From a virus, in the IMG/VR virus record IMGVR_UViG_3300048625_000332, positions 1 through 41,664 of that record: 41,664 bases of DNA; one strand, written 5' to 3'. Shown here piece after piece: positions 22,928-31,200 of this stretch. Position 1 is the stretch's first letter; each line of letters starts with the position of its first letter. Made by a program: the position numbers and the translations under genes. Below the pieces are notes generated by a model. The model was not told where the DNA came from and made no database searches. It saw nothing but the letters and a program-made list of their open reading frames with translations.

Positions 22928-23689
22928 ATGGCTAATACAGAAACCAAGCAAGTAACTAAAGCACCGACTTCATTAATAAGCGCAGAACGACCAGATTTCC
23001 TACCAATGCCCCAAGAAGCGGACATTATCAGAGGTGGGGAAAACATTGGGATGGATGATTTAACCATCCCCCGCATCGATGTAATCCAAGATTTATCGCC
23101 TTGCCGCAAGAAAACCGACCCAGCATATATCGAAGGTGCGGAGGAAGGGATGATGGTTAACAACGTCACCAAGGAATTATACACTGAATCACTGATAATC
23201 GTACCAGCATATTTCCGCAAGGAATGGTTAATTTGGAAAGACCGCAAGCAGGGCGGCGGCTTTAGGGGTGCACATGCTACCGAAGCCTTAGCCAATGATG
23301 CCATAAATAAAATGGAAGATGGCTTAGCATGTGAGGTAGTAGCAACAGCCCAGCATTTTTGCGTTGTAATAAATCCAGCTACTGGCAAAATGGAAGAGGC
23401 TACGCTATCGATGTCGCGTTCCAAGCTTAAGGTGTCCAGGCAACTTAACAGCCTAATCAAGATTAATCTTGGTGATAGCTTTTCCAGGGCTTATCTACTT
23501 TCAGTAGTTGAGGCCAAAAATCCACAAAACCAAGCATATTACAATTTTAATATCAGTAATATGGGATTCCCATCAAAGGCCGCTTATGAATTGGCTATCA
23601 AGCTATATGAATCCGCCTCCTCAGGTCGTGTAAAAGCTGACACAACCGGGTTAGATGAAGTAATAACCCCCACCGACGGCGACTATTAA
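22928..23689 (+). CDS. Replication-module protein, possible ssDNA-binding protein
   Basis: A 253-residue protein with a Pro-rich acidic start. It then has 'DDLTIPRIDVIQDLSPC', 'EEGMMVNNVTKELYTESLIIVPAYFRKEWLIWKDRK', 'GGGFRGAH', 'LSMSRSKLKVSRQLNSLIK' and 'YYNFNISNMGFP', ending in an acidic tail. This pattern is widespread in phage replication modules, usually listed as hypothetical, and its acidic tail and beta core would suit a single-strand DNA-binding role. That role is inference. It is bracketed by a short terminator and a long hairpin, suggesting its level is set separately. Confidence 0.6.
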   Translation: MANTETKQVTKAPTSLISAERPDFLPMPQEADIIRGGENIGMDDLTIPRIDVIQDLSPCRKKTDPAYIEGAEEGMMVNNVTKELYTESLIIVPAYFRKEWLIWKDRKQGGGFRGAHATEALANDAINKMEDGLACEVVATAQHFCVVINPATGKMEEATLSMSRSKLKVSRQLNSLIKINLGDSFSRAYLLSVVEAKNPQNQAYYNFNISNMGFPSKAAYELAIKLYESASSGRVKADTTGLDEVITPTDGDY

Positions 23690-23692
23690 CAC

Positions 23693-23732
23693 GACCCCCA
23701 CTCGTGGGGGTCAATTGACCCCCACATTTTTT
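23693..23732 (+). terminator. Three-arm alternating hairpins with terminator (attenuator-like)
   Basis: Arm 1 GACCCCCAC (23693-23701) can pair with arm 2 GTGGGGGTCAA (23704-23714), or arm 2 can pair with arm 3 TTGACCCCCAC (23715-23725), which is followed by ATTTTTT (23726-23732). The 2:3 hairpin is an intrinsic terminator and the 1:2 hairpin prevents it. The AGGAGG ribosome binding site of the next gene (23733-23738) begins right after the T-run. Confidence 0.75.
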
Positions 23733-23744
23733 AGGAGGAAATAA

Positions 23745-25172
23745 ATGAAAGTAGATTCAATATATGGTCCCCCAGGTTGTGGGAAGACTACCGAATTATT
23801 AAGACGGATGGGGGAATCTAAACTTAAATTTGGCTCCAGCCAAATAACCTTTATGTCGTTCACTAAGGCGGCAGCAGAGGAGGCTCTGACCAGATTGGGG
23901 TTGAAAGGGTCTGATACTATAGGGACAATCCATAGCATGGCATTTAGATTGGGGGGTATTTTAAATTCCCAAGTCGTAGATTCAGAAAAACTAAAGGACT
24001 TTGGTGAAAAAGCCGGATATGAATTCAGTCTGAAAAATAATGACACAATGGAGCAGATGGAAATCGGGGATACATACCTATCCATCCAATCATTGGCCAC
24101 CAACAAAATCACAGATCCTATGGATGAGTATTATAGTAATGGAATGCCCGGGTCACTTAAGGGATTCGAAAATTTTTGCTTGGATTACAATAATTGGAAG
24201 AAATCAAACGGGTTTATTGACTTTAATGACATGCTCCTACTGTATATCCAAAATCCGGTTAACCATAATACAAAATCAATTTACATTGATGAAGCCCAAG
24301 ACTTAAGCAACCTACAATGGAAATTTATAAACTCCATGGCATCATTCCCACAAGTCGCTGAGATTCAAATTGGGTTAGATGATGACCAGAGCATCTATGA
24401 ATGGGCGGGTGCAAACCCAAGGGGTGGGATTGATTTTGAGGAAAAATGGGAAGCCAACAGGACAATTTTAACCCAGAGCTGGAGGGTTCCAAAATTGGTG
24501 CACCGTTTAGCCATGTCAGTGATTGATAGGGTTACCGATAGGGTTCCAAAAATTTATGAGCCAAGGCCAATGGCTGATGGTCGAGTTATGGCCATGTGCA
24601 TGAGCCAGGTTGCTACTATAAAGCCTCACCTAGATACATTAATATTATGCCGAAGCTTTTTAACAAAACGGGATATTGAAAATCAATTAATTGAAAATAA
24701 TATCCCATTTAAAAGCCAGGGTGGATGGAGTCCATATGACTCAAATCTGGCCAGGGCTATCAGGGGATATCATAAACTCAAAAATGGTGAGCCAATCACG
24801 GATCAAATTTATAAAGCTATGATAACTGTGGCTAAAGACCCAATGAAAGCATACCTAAAAGCAAAAGAATTTAAACCAATGCTGGATAGGCACTTCTCCG
24901 CCTCGTTTAATATTCCAGTTAACAAAAGGGATTGGTATGAGCAAGCGGATTTTACAACAGACTCAAAAATCAGGGTGTCCACAATACACTCTGCTAAAGG
25001 GCATGAAGCCGTTAATGTGATAATCCACCCGGGCATGACAGAACGCACTGAATTGGGACTTACCAATAACCCAAACCAAGAACACCGGGTGTGGTATGTA
25101 GCCATAACCAGGGCAAAACATAACCTAGCAATTATAAGTGATAACCAAATAGAGTACCCACTATGTTTTTAG
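23745..25172 (+). CDS. UvrD/Dda-like superfamily 1 DNA helicase
   Basis: A 475-residue protein. Walker A is 'IYGPPGCGKTTELL' (residues 6-19), motif Ia 'TFMSFTKAAAEEA', motif II 'IYIDEAQDLSNLQW', motif III 'GLDDDQSIYEWAGA', motif IV 'TQSWRVPKLVHRLA', motif V 'VSTIHSAKGHEAVNVI' and motif VI 'WYVAITRAKHNLAII'. It is shorter than UvrD (about 720 residues), in the Dda/RecD2-like range. The AGGAGG site directly behind an attenuator-like hairpin suggests controlled expression. It likely supports fork progression or recombination. Confidence 0.9.
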   Translation: MKVDSIYGPPGCGKTTELLRRMGESKLKFGSSQITFMSFTKAAAEEALTRLGLKGSDTIGTIHSMAFRLGGILNSQVVDSEKLKDFGEKAGYEFSLKNNDTMEQMEIGDTYLSIQSLATNKITDPMDEYYSNGMPGSLKGFENFCLDYNNWKKSNGFIDFNDMLLLYIQNPVNHNTKSIYIDEAQDLSNLQWKFINSMASFPQVAEIQIGLDDDQSIYEWAGANPRGGIDFEEKWEANRTILTQSWRVPKLVHRLAMSVIDRVTDRVPKIYEPRPMADGRVMAMCMSQVATIKPHLDTLILCRSFLTKRDIENQLIENNIPFKSQGGWSPYDSNLARAIRGYHKLKNGEPITDQIYKAMITVAKDPMKAYLKAKEFKPMLDRHFSASFNIPVNKRDWYEQADFTTDSKIRVSTIHSAKGHEAVNVIIHPGMTERTELGLTNNPNQEHRVWYVAITRAKHNLAIISDNQIEYPLCF

Positions 25173-25576
25173 TTGATGAAAAACACGTGTATGCTCGATA
25201 TAAGTTGTTATTGGATAGATATAATTATGCTGGGGATGAAATTGACCGGGCGATAGCCCTAACTCCACTCACTGAATACATTAAAACCTTGCAACAATTT
25301 GATATACACATCAACCCGGTTATGTTGAATAAAATGTATTCAGATAATGGTGTATTTAGGCCGATGCAATCTGGGGTCTTTATGGATTGGAGTGATGATT
25401 ACATTGATCATGAGTGTTACCAAAATGGGGACGAGGAAATAGCCCCCGATGATATAAGAGATTCAAACAACCAAATTGTTAAGGCCATGTGCAAAAAATG
25501 TGGGGCAACTGAAACGGAACTTAATACGTGGATGACCTGCAAGGCATATATAAACCAAAGTGACCAAAAACGATGA
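25163..25576 (+). CDS. Unknown protein with C-terminal zinc knuckle pattern
   Basis: A 137-residue protein. The start overlaps the helicase end by ten bases and the stop overlaps the methyltransferase ATG by ATGA. The body is helical ('HVYARYKLLLDRYNYAGDEI'), followed by an acidic middle ('MDWSDDYIDHECYQNGDEEIAPDD', in part) and 'KAMCKKCGATETELNTWMTCKAY'. The latter has two CxxC-like elements fitting a small zinc-binding end. No family recognised. Its coupling to helicase and methyltransferase is the only functional hint. Confidence 0.6.
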   Translation: MFLVDEKHVYARYKLLLDRYNYAGDEIDRAIALTPLTEYIKTLQQFDIHINPVMLNKMYSDNGVFRPMQSGVFMDWSDDYIDHECYQNGDEEIAPDDIRDSNNQIVKAMCKKCGATETELNTWMTCKAYINQSDQKR

Positions 25577-26535
25577 AATATTATACCTACTACAATGAAT
25601 GGGACAAACCCACCGCCGCTTGGCTTCGGGAACTAATTAAGATGGGCTTAATAATGGACGGAGAAGTTGATGAAAGAAACATTATCGAAGTGCAAGCCAG
25701 TGAACTTGCCGGATTTACCAGAAAGCATTTTTTCGCCGGAATTGGGGGGTGGGAATTCGCCTTGCAACTTGCCGGATGGCCAGAGGACAGACCAGTTACG
25801 ACTGCAAGCCTCCCATGCCAACCATTCAGTGCCGCCGGAAAAGGAAAAGGAAAAGACGACAAACGGCACTTGTTACCACACTTTATCGAACTCGTTAAGC
25901 AATGCAATTGGCGAACGATTATTGGCGAACAAGTGCCAGGAGCTATCAAGCACGGCTGGTTGGATGATTTACAAGCTCATTTGGGAATGGAAGGCTACGC
26001 CGTCGGGTCTGCGGTACTTACAGCAGCGGGTCAGGGTGCACCCAATATCAGACAGAGGCTTTACTGGGTTGCCAACTCCGACAATGAGGGATTACAAAGA
26101 CGTGGGGGATTTGAGCAAAAGCCAGTTCAGGAAGGATGGGCAGGAAAGGAACGACACGATTGCGAGGGTGGCGCAATTGATGGGGTGGGCAACACCCAAC
26201 ACAATGGACACGATGCCAATACGCTCAGACGAAGCCTTGGAGCGGGCAAAACAGAAGGCGGGATGCAGCAACCTGAAAGACCAAGTTCCGATTACACAGA
26301 CTGCGACTGGGTTTATTGCAGGGACGGAAAGTACAGGCCAATTAAACCCAGCATTAAACCGTTGGCTCATGGGCTACCCAGAGGAATGGTGCATAGCGGC
26401 GATCAAAGCGCACCGATCAATGCAGACGAAACACAAGAAGCAAGGGTGATGCGATTAAAGGGTTATGGTAATGCCATAACCCCGGCTGTTGCAGCGGAAT
26501 TCATCAAGGTATTTATGGAAGTTGAAAATGCTTAG
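25573..26535 (+). CDS. C5-cytosine DNA methyltransferase
   Basis: A 320-residue protein. Motif I is 'HFFAGIGGWEFALQLAGW' (about residues 52-69), motif IV has the catalytic Cys in 'SLPCQPFSAAGKGKGKDDKRH' (Cys81; quoted in part), motif VI is 'IIGEQVPG' (EQV instead of the usual ENV), motif VIII 'NIRQRLYWVA', then a low-complexity target-recognition stretch (about 175-250). It ends with 'WVYCRDGKYRPIKP', 'PLAHGLPRGM' and motif X 'LKGYGNAITPAVAAEFIKVF'. It should methylate cytosine in phage DNA to escape restriction. A second long frame overlaps most of this gene. Confidence 0.88.
   Translation: MKYYTYYNEWDKPTAAWLRELIKMGLIMDGEVDERNIIEVQASELAGFTRKHFFAGIGGWEFALQLAGWPEDRPVTTASLPCQPFSAAGKGKGKDDKRHLLPHFIELVKQCNWRTIIGEQVPGAIKHGWLDDLQAHLGMEGYAVGSAVLTAAGQGAPNIRQRLYWVANSDNEGLQRRGGFEQKPVQEGWAGKERHDCEGGAIDGVGNTQHNGHDANTLRRSLGAGKTEGGMQQPERPSSDYTDCDWVYCRDGKYRPIKPSIKPLAHGLPRGMVHSGDQSAPINADETQEARVMRLKGYGNAITPAVAAEFIKVFMEVENA
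25670..26449 (+). CDS. Overlapping +1-frame protein within the methyltransferase gene
   Basis: A 259-residue reading in the +1 frame relative to the methyltransferase, from ATG 25670 with GGAG at 25660-25663. Its sequence looks like a real family and not a shadow: 'IFSPELGGGNSPC', 'WMIYKLIWEWKATPSGLRYL', 'RGFTGLPTPTMRDYKDVGD', 'GCSNLKDQVP' and 'GQLNPALNRWLMGYPEEWC'. I recognise the blocks 'LYKLTWK..ATPSGR', 'GWPTPT.RDWKD' and 'LNPA.SRWLMGYP.EW' from proteins found with phage C5 methyltransferases. Function is unknown; it may be a partner or specificity protein. Conservation of both frames would need a comparative test. Confidence 0.6.
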   Translation: MKETLSKCKPVNLPDLPESIFSPELGGGNSPCNLPDGQRTDQLRLQASHANHSVPPEKEKEKTTNGTCYHTLSNSLSNAIGERLLANKCQELSSTAGWMIYKLIWEWKATPSGLRYLQQRVRVHPISDRGFTGLPTPTMRDYKDVGDLSKSQFRKDGQERNDTIARVAQLMGWATPNTMDTMPIRSDEALERAKQKAGCSNLKDQVPITQTATGFIAGTESTGQLNPALNRWLMGYPEEWCIAAIKAHRSMQTKHKKQG

Positions 26536-26589
26536 GGGTGTGTGATGAATTCCAATTGTATTTAACGTAAACTATATAGGATTTGACAA

Positions 26590-27486
26590 ATGAAACCAAA
26601 ATTAATTAAAAAGGTAATAGCAGCGAAACTCAATAAATGGGTCGCCAGCCTTGACGACATCGATTTACGGGTAATGGTTAGAAAAGACGTGATTGTGACT
26701 GGTGGATGCATAGTGTCATTATTCCAAAATGAAACCCCGAACGATTATGACATTTATTTTAAGACAAAGGCCACCACCCTTGCTGTGGCAAAATATTATG
26801 CTAAACAATACTGCAAGAAGGATATAGAAGTAAGGGATATTGACGATAGAATCAGCTTTTTTATTAAATCTTCTGGGGTGGCTGGGACTCCACCAATTGA
26901 AGACGACGATGGGGTGGCCGACGTAGTGGGGGAGGATGGTGATTTAATAATCCCAGAAGATGAGGCCACCCCGAACTTTTATCCGGTGTTTTTTAGTGAT
27001 AATGCGGTATCCCTAAATGGTAAAATACAAATCATTATCAGATTTTATGGGGATATCGATGAGATACATAAAAATTTCGATTTTATTCATTACACATGCA
27101 GTTACTCACTGGACGAGAATGAGCTGGTTACTCCAGTTGATGCCTTGACCGCGATTATAAACAAGGATTTGGTATATCAACACAGCCTATATCCGGTCTG
27201 CGCCATTATTCGAACTCGCAAGTTTATCAAACGAGGTTGGACAATAACCGCTGGGCAATATTTAAAAATGATATGGGACTGCAATAAGCTTGACCTAAGG
27301 GATATGACCGTATTAAGGGATCAATTGGTTGGGGTGGATAGTACCTATTTTAGATGGATGATGGAGGCATTAGAAACTAATATGGAAACCTTAAGACCAG
27401 GGGATCCAAATACACCGGGCGGTAATTCAGGAAATAGGGTAATCAACGATGAATACCTATTTACACTAATCGATGAGATTTTTTGA
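26590..27486 (+). CDS. Polymerase-beta-type nucleotidyltransferase, phage family
   Basis: A 298-residue protein. The nucleotidyltransferase signature is 'VTGGCIVSLFQNETPNDYDIYF' (residues about 37-58; GG, then D-Y-D after 12 residues). A further acid region is 'NFDFIHYTCSYSL', then 'ALTAIINKDLVYQHSLYPVC' and 'RTRKFIKRGWTITAGQYLKM'. This combination occurs in many lytic phages as a stand-alone gene near the polymerase; its substrate is unknown. An acidic insertion (about 105-130, many Glu/Asp) is unusual. The gene lies 9 bases before the DNA polymerase, so the two are probably co-translated. Confidence 0.75.
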   Translation: MKPKLIKKVIAAKLNKWVASLDDIDLRVMVRKDVIVTGGCIVSLFQNETPNDYDIYFKTKATTLAVAKYYAKQYCKKDIEVRDIDDRISFFIKSSGVAGTPPIEDDDGVADVVGEDGDLIIPEDEATPNFYPVFFSDNAVSLNGKIQIIIRFYGDIDEIHKNFDFIHYTCSYSLDENELVTPVDALTAIINKDLVYQHSLYPVCAIIRTRKFIKRGWTITAGQYLKMIWDCNKLDLRDMTVLRDQLVGVDSTYFRWMMEALETNMETLRPGDPNTPGGNSGNRVINDEYLFTLIDEIF

Positions 27487-27495
27487 GGATAAATA

Positions 27496-29331
27496 ATGGA
27501 TGAATACCCCGACTTGAGCCAATTCCCATATTTCGCAATAGATACTGAAACTACTGGCCTAAAATGGTGGGAACGGGACAATAAAATATTTGGGTTCTCG
27601 ATATCAACCCCAGATGGTAAGGATTATTATTATGATATTCAGAAAGAGCCAAAATCAATTGAATGGATTAGGGACAATCTGAAAAGGTATAAAGGCATTG
27701 TTATCGCCCAAAATGCAAAATTTGATGCTCATTTTTTCTGGGAGTGCCACGGGATTCAATTACCAAATCTAGATGACACTATGACTAGAGCGGCTTTAAT
27801 TGATGAACACTTGTGGTCATATGGACTGGACAATCTTGGTCAAAAATATATCGGGGTCGGAAAAATGGATAACATCTTGGAGGAGTTGGCTCGGATATTT
27901 GGTGGAAAACCAAACAGGAAACAGATGGAAAACTTGCACAGAGCACCATATGAATTGGTTAGCAAATATGCAAAACAGGATACCAGAGTAACGTTGGACT
28001 TGTGGGAATGGCAAACCAAAGAAATCATTAAACAAGACCTAGGAAAAGTGGCCGATTTGGAACGTCGGTTATTACCAGTTTTGGTTAGAATGGAACGTGG
28101 TGGAATCAGAATCAACGTGTCCGGAGCTGAAAAAGCTGTGGACACTATCACTGAATCTGTTAAAAGATACCAAGATCAACTGAATGAAATGGCCGGATTC
28201 CCAGTGAATCCAAACCCATCAGGTTCAATTAGTCAGTTATTCAATCCTCGGCAAGAGGGGAAAAATTGGGTGTTGTGCGACGGCACTATTGCGGATGTTA
28301 CCGAAGGTGGTAAGGCCAGTATAAATGCCGACGTTCTCAGAAGAATGAAGCACCCGTGTGCCGAAATAATTTTGAAATTAAGGAAGTTGATTAAAACAAG
28401 GGATACATTCCTAAAGGGGCATTTATTGGGTTATCAACATAACAGTTACATCCATGCCAATTTTAATCAAACCAAATCGGACAATGATTTGGGGACAGGA
28501 ACGGGGAGGCTTTCATGTAACAACCCTGCCCTCCAGCAAATCCACAAAAGGGACACTGACACAGCCGCCATAGTAAGGTCACTGTTCCTACCAGATATAG
28601 GGCAGGATTTTGTATGCAACGATTGGGCTCAGATGGATTTTAGGGTATTCGCCCATTACGTAAACAACCCAACTATCAATGCCAGATATTTCGAAGACCC
28701 AGATATGGACTTCCATCAGCTAGTGTCCGATATGACCGGAATTCCAAGAAAACCAGGACACTCCGGCGGGGCAAATGCTAAGCAAATTAACCTAGGGTTA
28801 ATATTTGGGCAGGGGGCGGGGTCAATTGCCCAGGATATGGGTCTACCATACACCGTGGAAACAGGTTATAAAGGGAAGGAATACCTTAAACCGGGGGACG
28901 AGGCCGCCGAGGTTTTTGAAAATTACCATAGGGCGGTACCCGGTGTTCGAGACTTGCTAAGGAATGCCTCATCCATAGCCAAGGCCAGGGGGTATGTCAA
29001 AACCATTATTGGGAGGAAAATAAGATTCCCCGGTGGTCAGTTTACCCATAAGGCTGGGGGGCTAATCTTCCAGGGTTCCGCTGCAGATGCTTTAAAGGTT
29101 AAACTGATCGAATTGGATAATTACCTGGAATCAACGGGTTCTGATTCCAGAATTTTAATGAACGTACACGACGAATTTGACACCTCAATTGAAAAAGGGC
29201 GGGATGACATCAGGGCTAATATAAATAGAATAGTGACTGGATTTGGTAAGGGGGATGAGATTAATTTCAGAGTACCGATAAGAACTAGTCAGGGGGTTGG
29301 GGCCAACTGGTGGGAGGCATGCCGTGACTAG
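27496..29331 (+). CDS. dpoZ: Family A DNA polymerase with 3'-5' exonuclease (probable DpoZ)
   Basis: A 611-residue protein. Exonuclease motifs are Exo I 'FAIDTETTGLKWW' (residues 13-25), Exo II 'AQNAKFDAHFFWE' and Exo III 'YAKQDTRVTLDLW', all intact, so proofreading is expected. In the polymerase domain, motif A is 'CNDWAQMDFRVFAHY', the O-helix 'NAKQINLGLIFGQGAG' and motif C 'MNVHDEFDTSIEKG'. Leu occupies the position of E. coli Pol I Phe762. There is no 5'-3' exonuclease domain. Because it sits just upstream of purZ-mazZ-datZ it matches DpoZ, the family A enzyme of several Z-genome phages that inserts 2-aminoadenine opposite T. The preference for dZTP is inferred. Confidence 0.82.
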   Translation: MDEYPDLSQFPYFAIDTETTGLKWWERDNKIFGFSISTPDGKDYYYDIQKEPKSIEWIRDNLKRYKGIVIAQNAKFDAHFFWECHGIQLPNLDDTMTRAALIDEHLWSYGLDNLGQKYIGVGKMDNILEELARIFGGKPNRKQMENLHRAPYELVSKYAKQDTRVTLDLWEWQTKEIIKQDLGKVADLERRLLPVLVRMERGGIRINVSGAEKAVDTITESVKRYQDQLNEMAGFPVNPNPSGSISQLFNPRQEGKNWVLCDGTIADVTEGGKASINADVLRRMKHPCAEIILKLRKLIKTRDTFLKGHLLGYQHNSYIHANFNQTKSDNDLGTGTGRLSCNNPALQQIHKRDTDTAAIVRSLFLPDIGQDFVCNDWAQMDFRVFAHYVNNPTINARYFEDPDMDFHQLVSDMTGIPRKPGHSGGANAKQINLGLIFGQGAGSIAQDMGLPYTVETGYKGKEYLKPGDEAAEVFENYHRAVPGVRDLLRNASSIAKARGYVKTIIGRKIRFPGGQFTHKAGGLIFQGSAADALKVKLIELDNYLESTGSDSRILMNVHDEFDTSIEKGRDDIRANINRIVTGFGKGDEINFRVPIRTSQGVGANWWEACRD

Positions 29332-29457
29332 TGTAAGGTGCGCCGGATATATCGGGAAGCCACGGGAAGGCCATCCGGAGCTTCATGGGGGGTGGGATAC
29401 GGGCGTATATAGGGGTTACGGTGTACACGTGGCGGGGGGAAACACAGGAGAAAGTTA

Positions 29458-29655
29458 ATGAAAGTAAGAGATAAAAACATTAAAAAAGATGTTGATGTTG
29501 CTTGTAAGGAGTGTTTAAAACGGGAATGTTATTGGCCACGAGAAGACCCGGGGAGTTTCACCCAAGGCCAGGGATACAGATTTAGATCGAAGGATTGGTT
29601 ATGTGGGAACAGGGAAATTCATGGATGTCCCAATAAATATTGGAGTAACAAATAA
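29458..29655 (+). CDS. Cys-rich small protein, probable zinc binder
   Basis: A 65-residue protein with an AGGAG-type site (acaggagaaag) before the ATG. Cysteines occur as 'VACKECLKRECYWP' and later 'WLCGNREIHGCPN', giving five Cys suitable for one or two metal sites. It is basic overall. Unknown function; lies between the polymerase and the Z cassette. The 126 bases upstream are G-rich and carry an inverted hexamer (CCGGAT 29343-29348, ATCCGG 29373-29378) but no clear promoter. Confidence 0.6.
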   Translation: MKVRDKNIKKDVDVACKECLKRECYWPREDPGSFTQGQGYRFRSKDWLCGNREIHGCPNKYWSNK

Positions 29656-29656
29656 A

Positions 29657-29851
29657 ATGTTTGTTATAAAATTAAGGTACTTAGGAAACAACAAAATTGC
29701 TGCTGGTGCTGATTTAGATGATTTTAAAAAAGAAAAAGTCATGGAAGCCTCAAAACAGGTGATTGAACTATTTAGGGGAGTTGGGCAGGAGCTTTATTTT
29801 GAAGCCATTTTTATTAATGGGTCGTTAATCTTATCAAAAAATATAAAGTGA
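29657..29851 (+). CDS. 64-residue protein, unknown
   Basis: Starts at ATG 29657, directly after the stop of the previous gene; an upstream reading from 29603 would overlap that gene. Sequence is a small alpha/beta protein ('MFVIKLRYLGNNKIAAGADL', helix 'KEKVMEASKQVIELFRGVGQ', strand 'ELYFEAIFINGSLIL'). It precedes purZ by seven bases and is presumably co-expressed with the Z cassette. No family recognised. Confidence 0.55.
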   Translation: MFVIKLRYLGNNKIAAGADLDDFKKEKVMEASKQVIELFRGVGQELYFEAIFINGSLILSKNIK

Positions 29852-29858
29852 GGAAACA

Positions 29859-30914
29859 ATGAGAACAGCTAAGCTTATAATTGATTTACAATTTGGTAGT
29901 ACCGGAAAAGGTTTAATTGCTGGGTATTTAGCTAAACGGCAACCTTTTGATACCATAGTTACAGCCTGGAGTCCTAATGCTGGTCATACCTTCATCGACA
30001 GCGATGGGAGAAAGTTCATACATACTACCATCCCAAATGGAATAGTTGGAACTCATGTTAAACGAGTAATGTTAGGGGCTGGGTCGGTTATCAATTTAGA
30101 TAATTTTACAAAAGAGTGGAAGGAATGTCAAGATATTTTGGAAGGGAAAATCAATGTTTTCATCCATGAAAATGCCACAGTAGTCTCCCCATACCATATG
30201 GCCGAAGAAGAAAAGACTATGGTATCAATTGGTAGCACAAGGAAGGGTGTTGGCGCTGCCCTGATTGAGAAAATAAGGCGGAATCCAGATTCAAAAATAA
30301 CTGCAAGGCAATTTATAAACCGAAAGGAATTCGACCTGCCAGGGGTTGCGGTGGTTACATCAAAGGTTTGGGATGAGATAATGGCCGACGATGTAGAGAA
30401 TGTTTTGATAGAGGGTTGCCAGGGCTATAGCCTGTCCATTCATCACGGTTTTTACCCATATACAACGTCACGGGATGTATCAACACATCAAATATTGGCA
30501 GATTGCTGCATACCCCGAATCAGACACCACAACGCCTTGCAAGTGATTGGGTGTTGCCGAACTTACCCAATCAGGGTGGCCAACAGGTATAATGATAAGG
30601 GTGAAATGATTGGGTGGTCTGGGGGTTGTTATGAAGACCAGGGGGAAATAAATTTTGGCGATATTGGCCAGGAAGTGGAATATACCACCGTCACTCGATT
30701 ACCTAGGCGGATTTTCACATTTTCAAAGGAACAAGTTAGCCGGGCTATCGAGTTGAATGGGGTTGATGATGTCTTTCTGAATTTCACGAATTATTGTTAT
30801 GACAAAGAGTTGAATAATATAAAGGAATTTATCAGCTCAAAGGCATTTTTGAGATATTATAGCAATGGGCCATCCGAAACCAATGTTACAGATGTATTGG
30901 AAATGGGTTCTTAA
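29859..30914 (+). CDS. purZ: PurZ, 2-aminoadenylosuccinate synthetase (Z-genome pathway)
   Basis: A 351-residue protein of the adenylosuccinate synthetase superfamily, shorter than host PurA (about 430). The phosphate loop reads 'LQFGSTGKGLIAG' where PurA has WGDEGKG: the catalytic Asp is replaced by Ser, a hallmark of phage PurZ, which uses dGMP and Asp. Other conserved blocks are 'PNAGHTFID', 'IHTTIPNGIV', 'MLGAGSVINLDN', 'STRKGVGAAL', 'EGCQGYSLSIHHG' and 'YPYTTSRDVS'. PurZ makes the precursor that host enzymes turn into dZMP, then dZTP. First gene of the purZ-mazZ-datZ cassette, which makes the assignment firm. Confidence 0.9.
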   Translation: MRTAKLIIDLQFGSTGKGLIAGYLAKRQPFDTIVTAWSPNAGHTFIDSDGRKFIHTTIPNGIVGTHVKRVMLGAGSVINLDNFTKEWKECQDILEGKINVFIHENATVVSPYHMAEEEKTMVSIGSTRKGVGAALIEKIRRNPDSKITARQFINRKEFDLPGVAVVTSKVWDEIMADDVENVLIEGCQGYSLSIHHGFYPYTTSRDVSTHQILADCCIPRIRHHNALQVIGCCRTYPIRVANRYNDKGEMIGWSGGCYEDQGEINFGDIGQEVEYTTVTRLPRRIFTFSKEQVSRAIELNGVDDVFLNFTNYCYDKELNNIKEFISSKAFLRYYSNGPSETNVTDVLEMGS

Positions 30915-30915
30915 A

Positions 30916-31200
30916 ATGAATATCAGAGACTTACAAGACGAAATTAAAGTATGGGCTGACTCAGTGTATCCAAATAGGAACAACGAATCGATATTCAACA
31001 AACTGGAGGAAGAAATCGGCGAATTGAGGGATTGCAACCATATCGATCCTTTGGAATATGCTGATGTGATATTATTAGTGTTGGACTTGGCTAGTATCAA
31101 TCAAATAGATATTACATACGCACTACATAAAAAACTCGCCATAAATTATGAAAGAAAATGGGAAATCGACGAAAAAGGGGCAATGCATCATGTTAAATAA
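30916..31200 (+). CDS. mazZ: MazZ, MazG-like dGTP/dATP pyrophosphohydrolase of the Z pathway
   Basis: A 94-residue MazG-type protein from ATG 30916, two bases after the purZ stop. The metal motif is visible as 'NKLEEEIGELRD' (E-E-E-x-x-E) and 'EYADVILLVLDLASI' (E-x-x-D). In Z phages MazZ hydrolyses dGTP to dGMP, feeding PurZ. Its place between purZ and datZ identifies it better than sequence alone. No strong ribosome binding site is seen, so coupling to purZ translation is likely. Confidence 0.85.
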   Translation: MNIRDLQDEIKVWADSVYPNRNNESIFNKLEEEIGELRDCNHIDPLEYADVILLVLDLASINQIDITYALHKKLAINYERKWEIDEKGAMHHVK

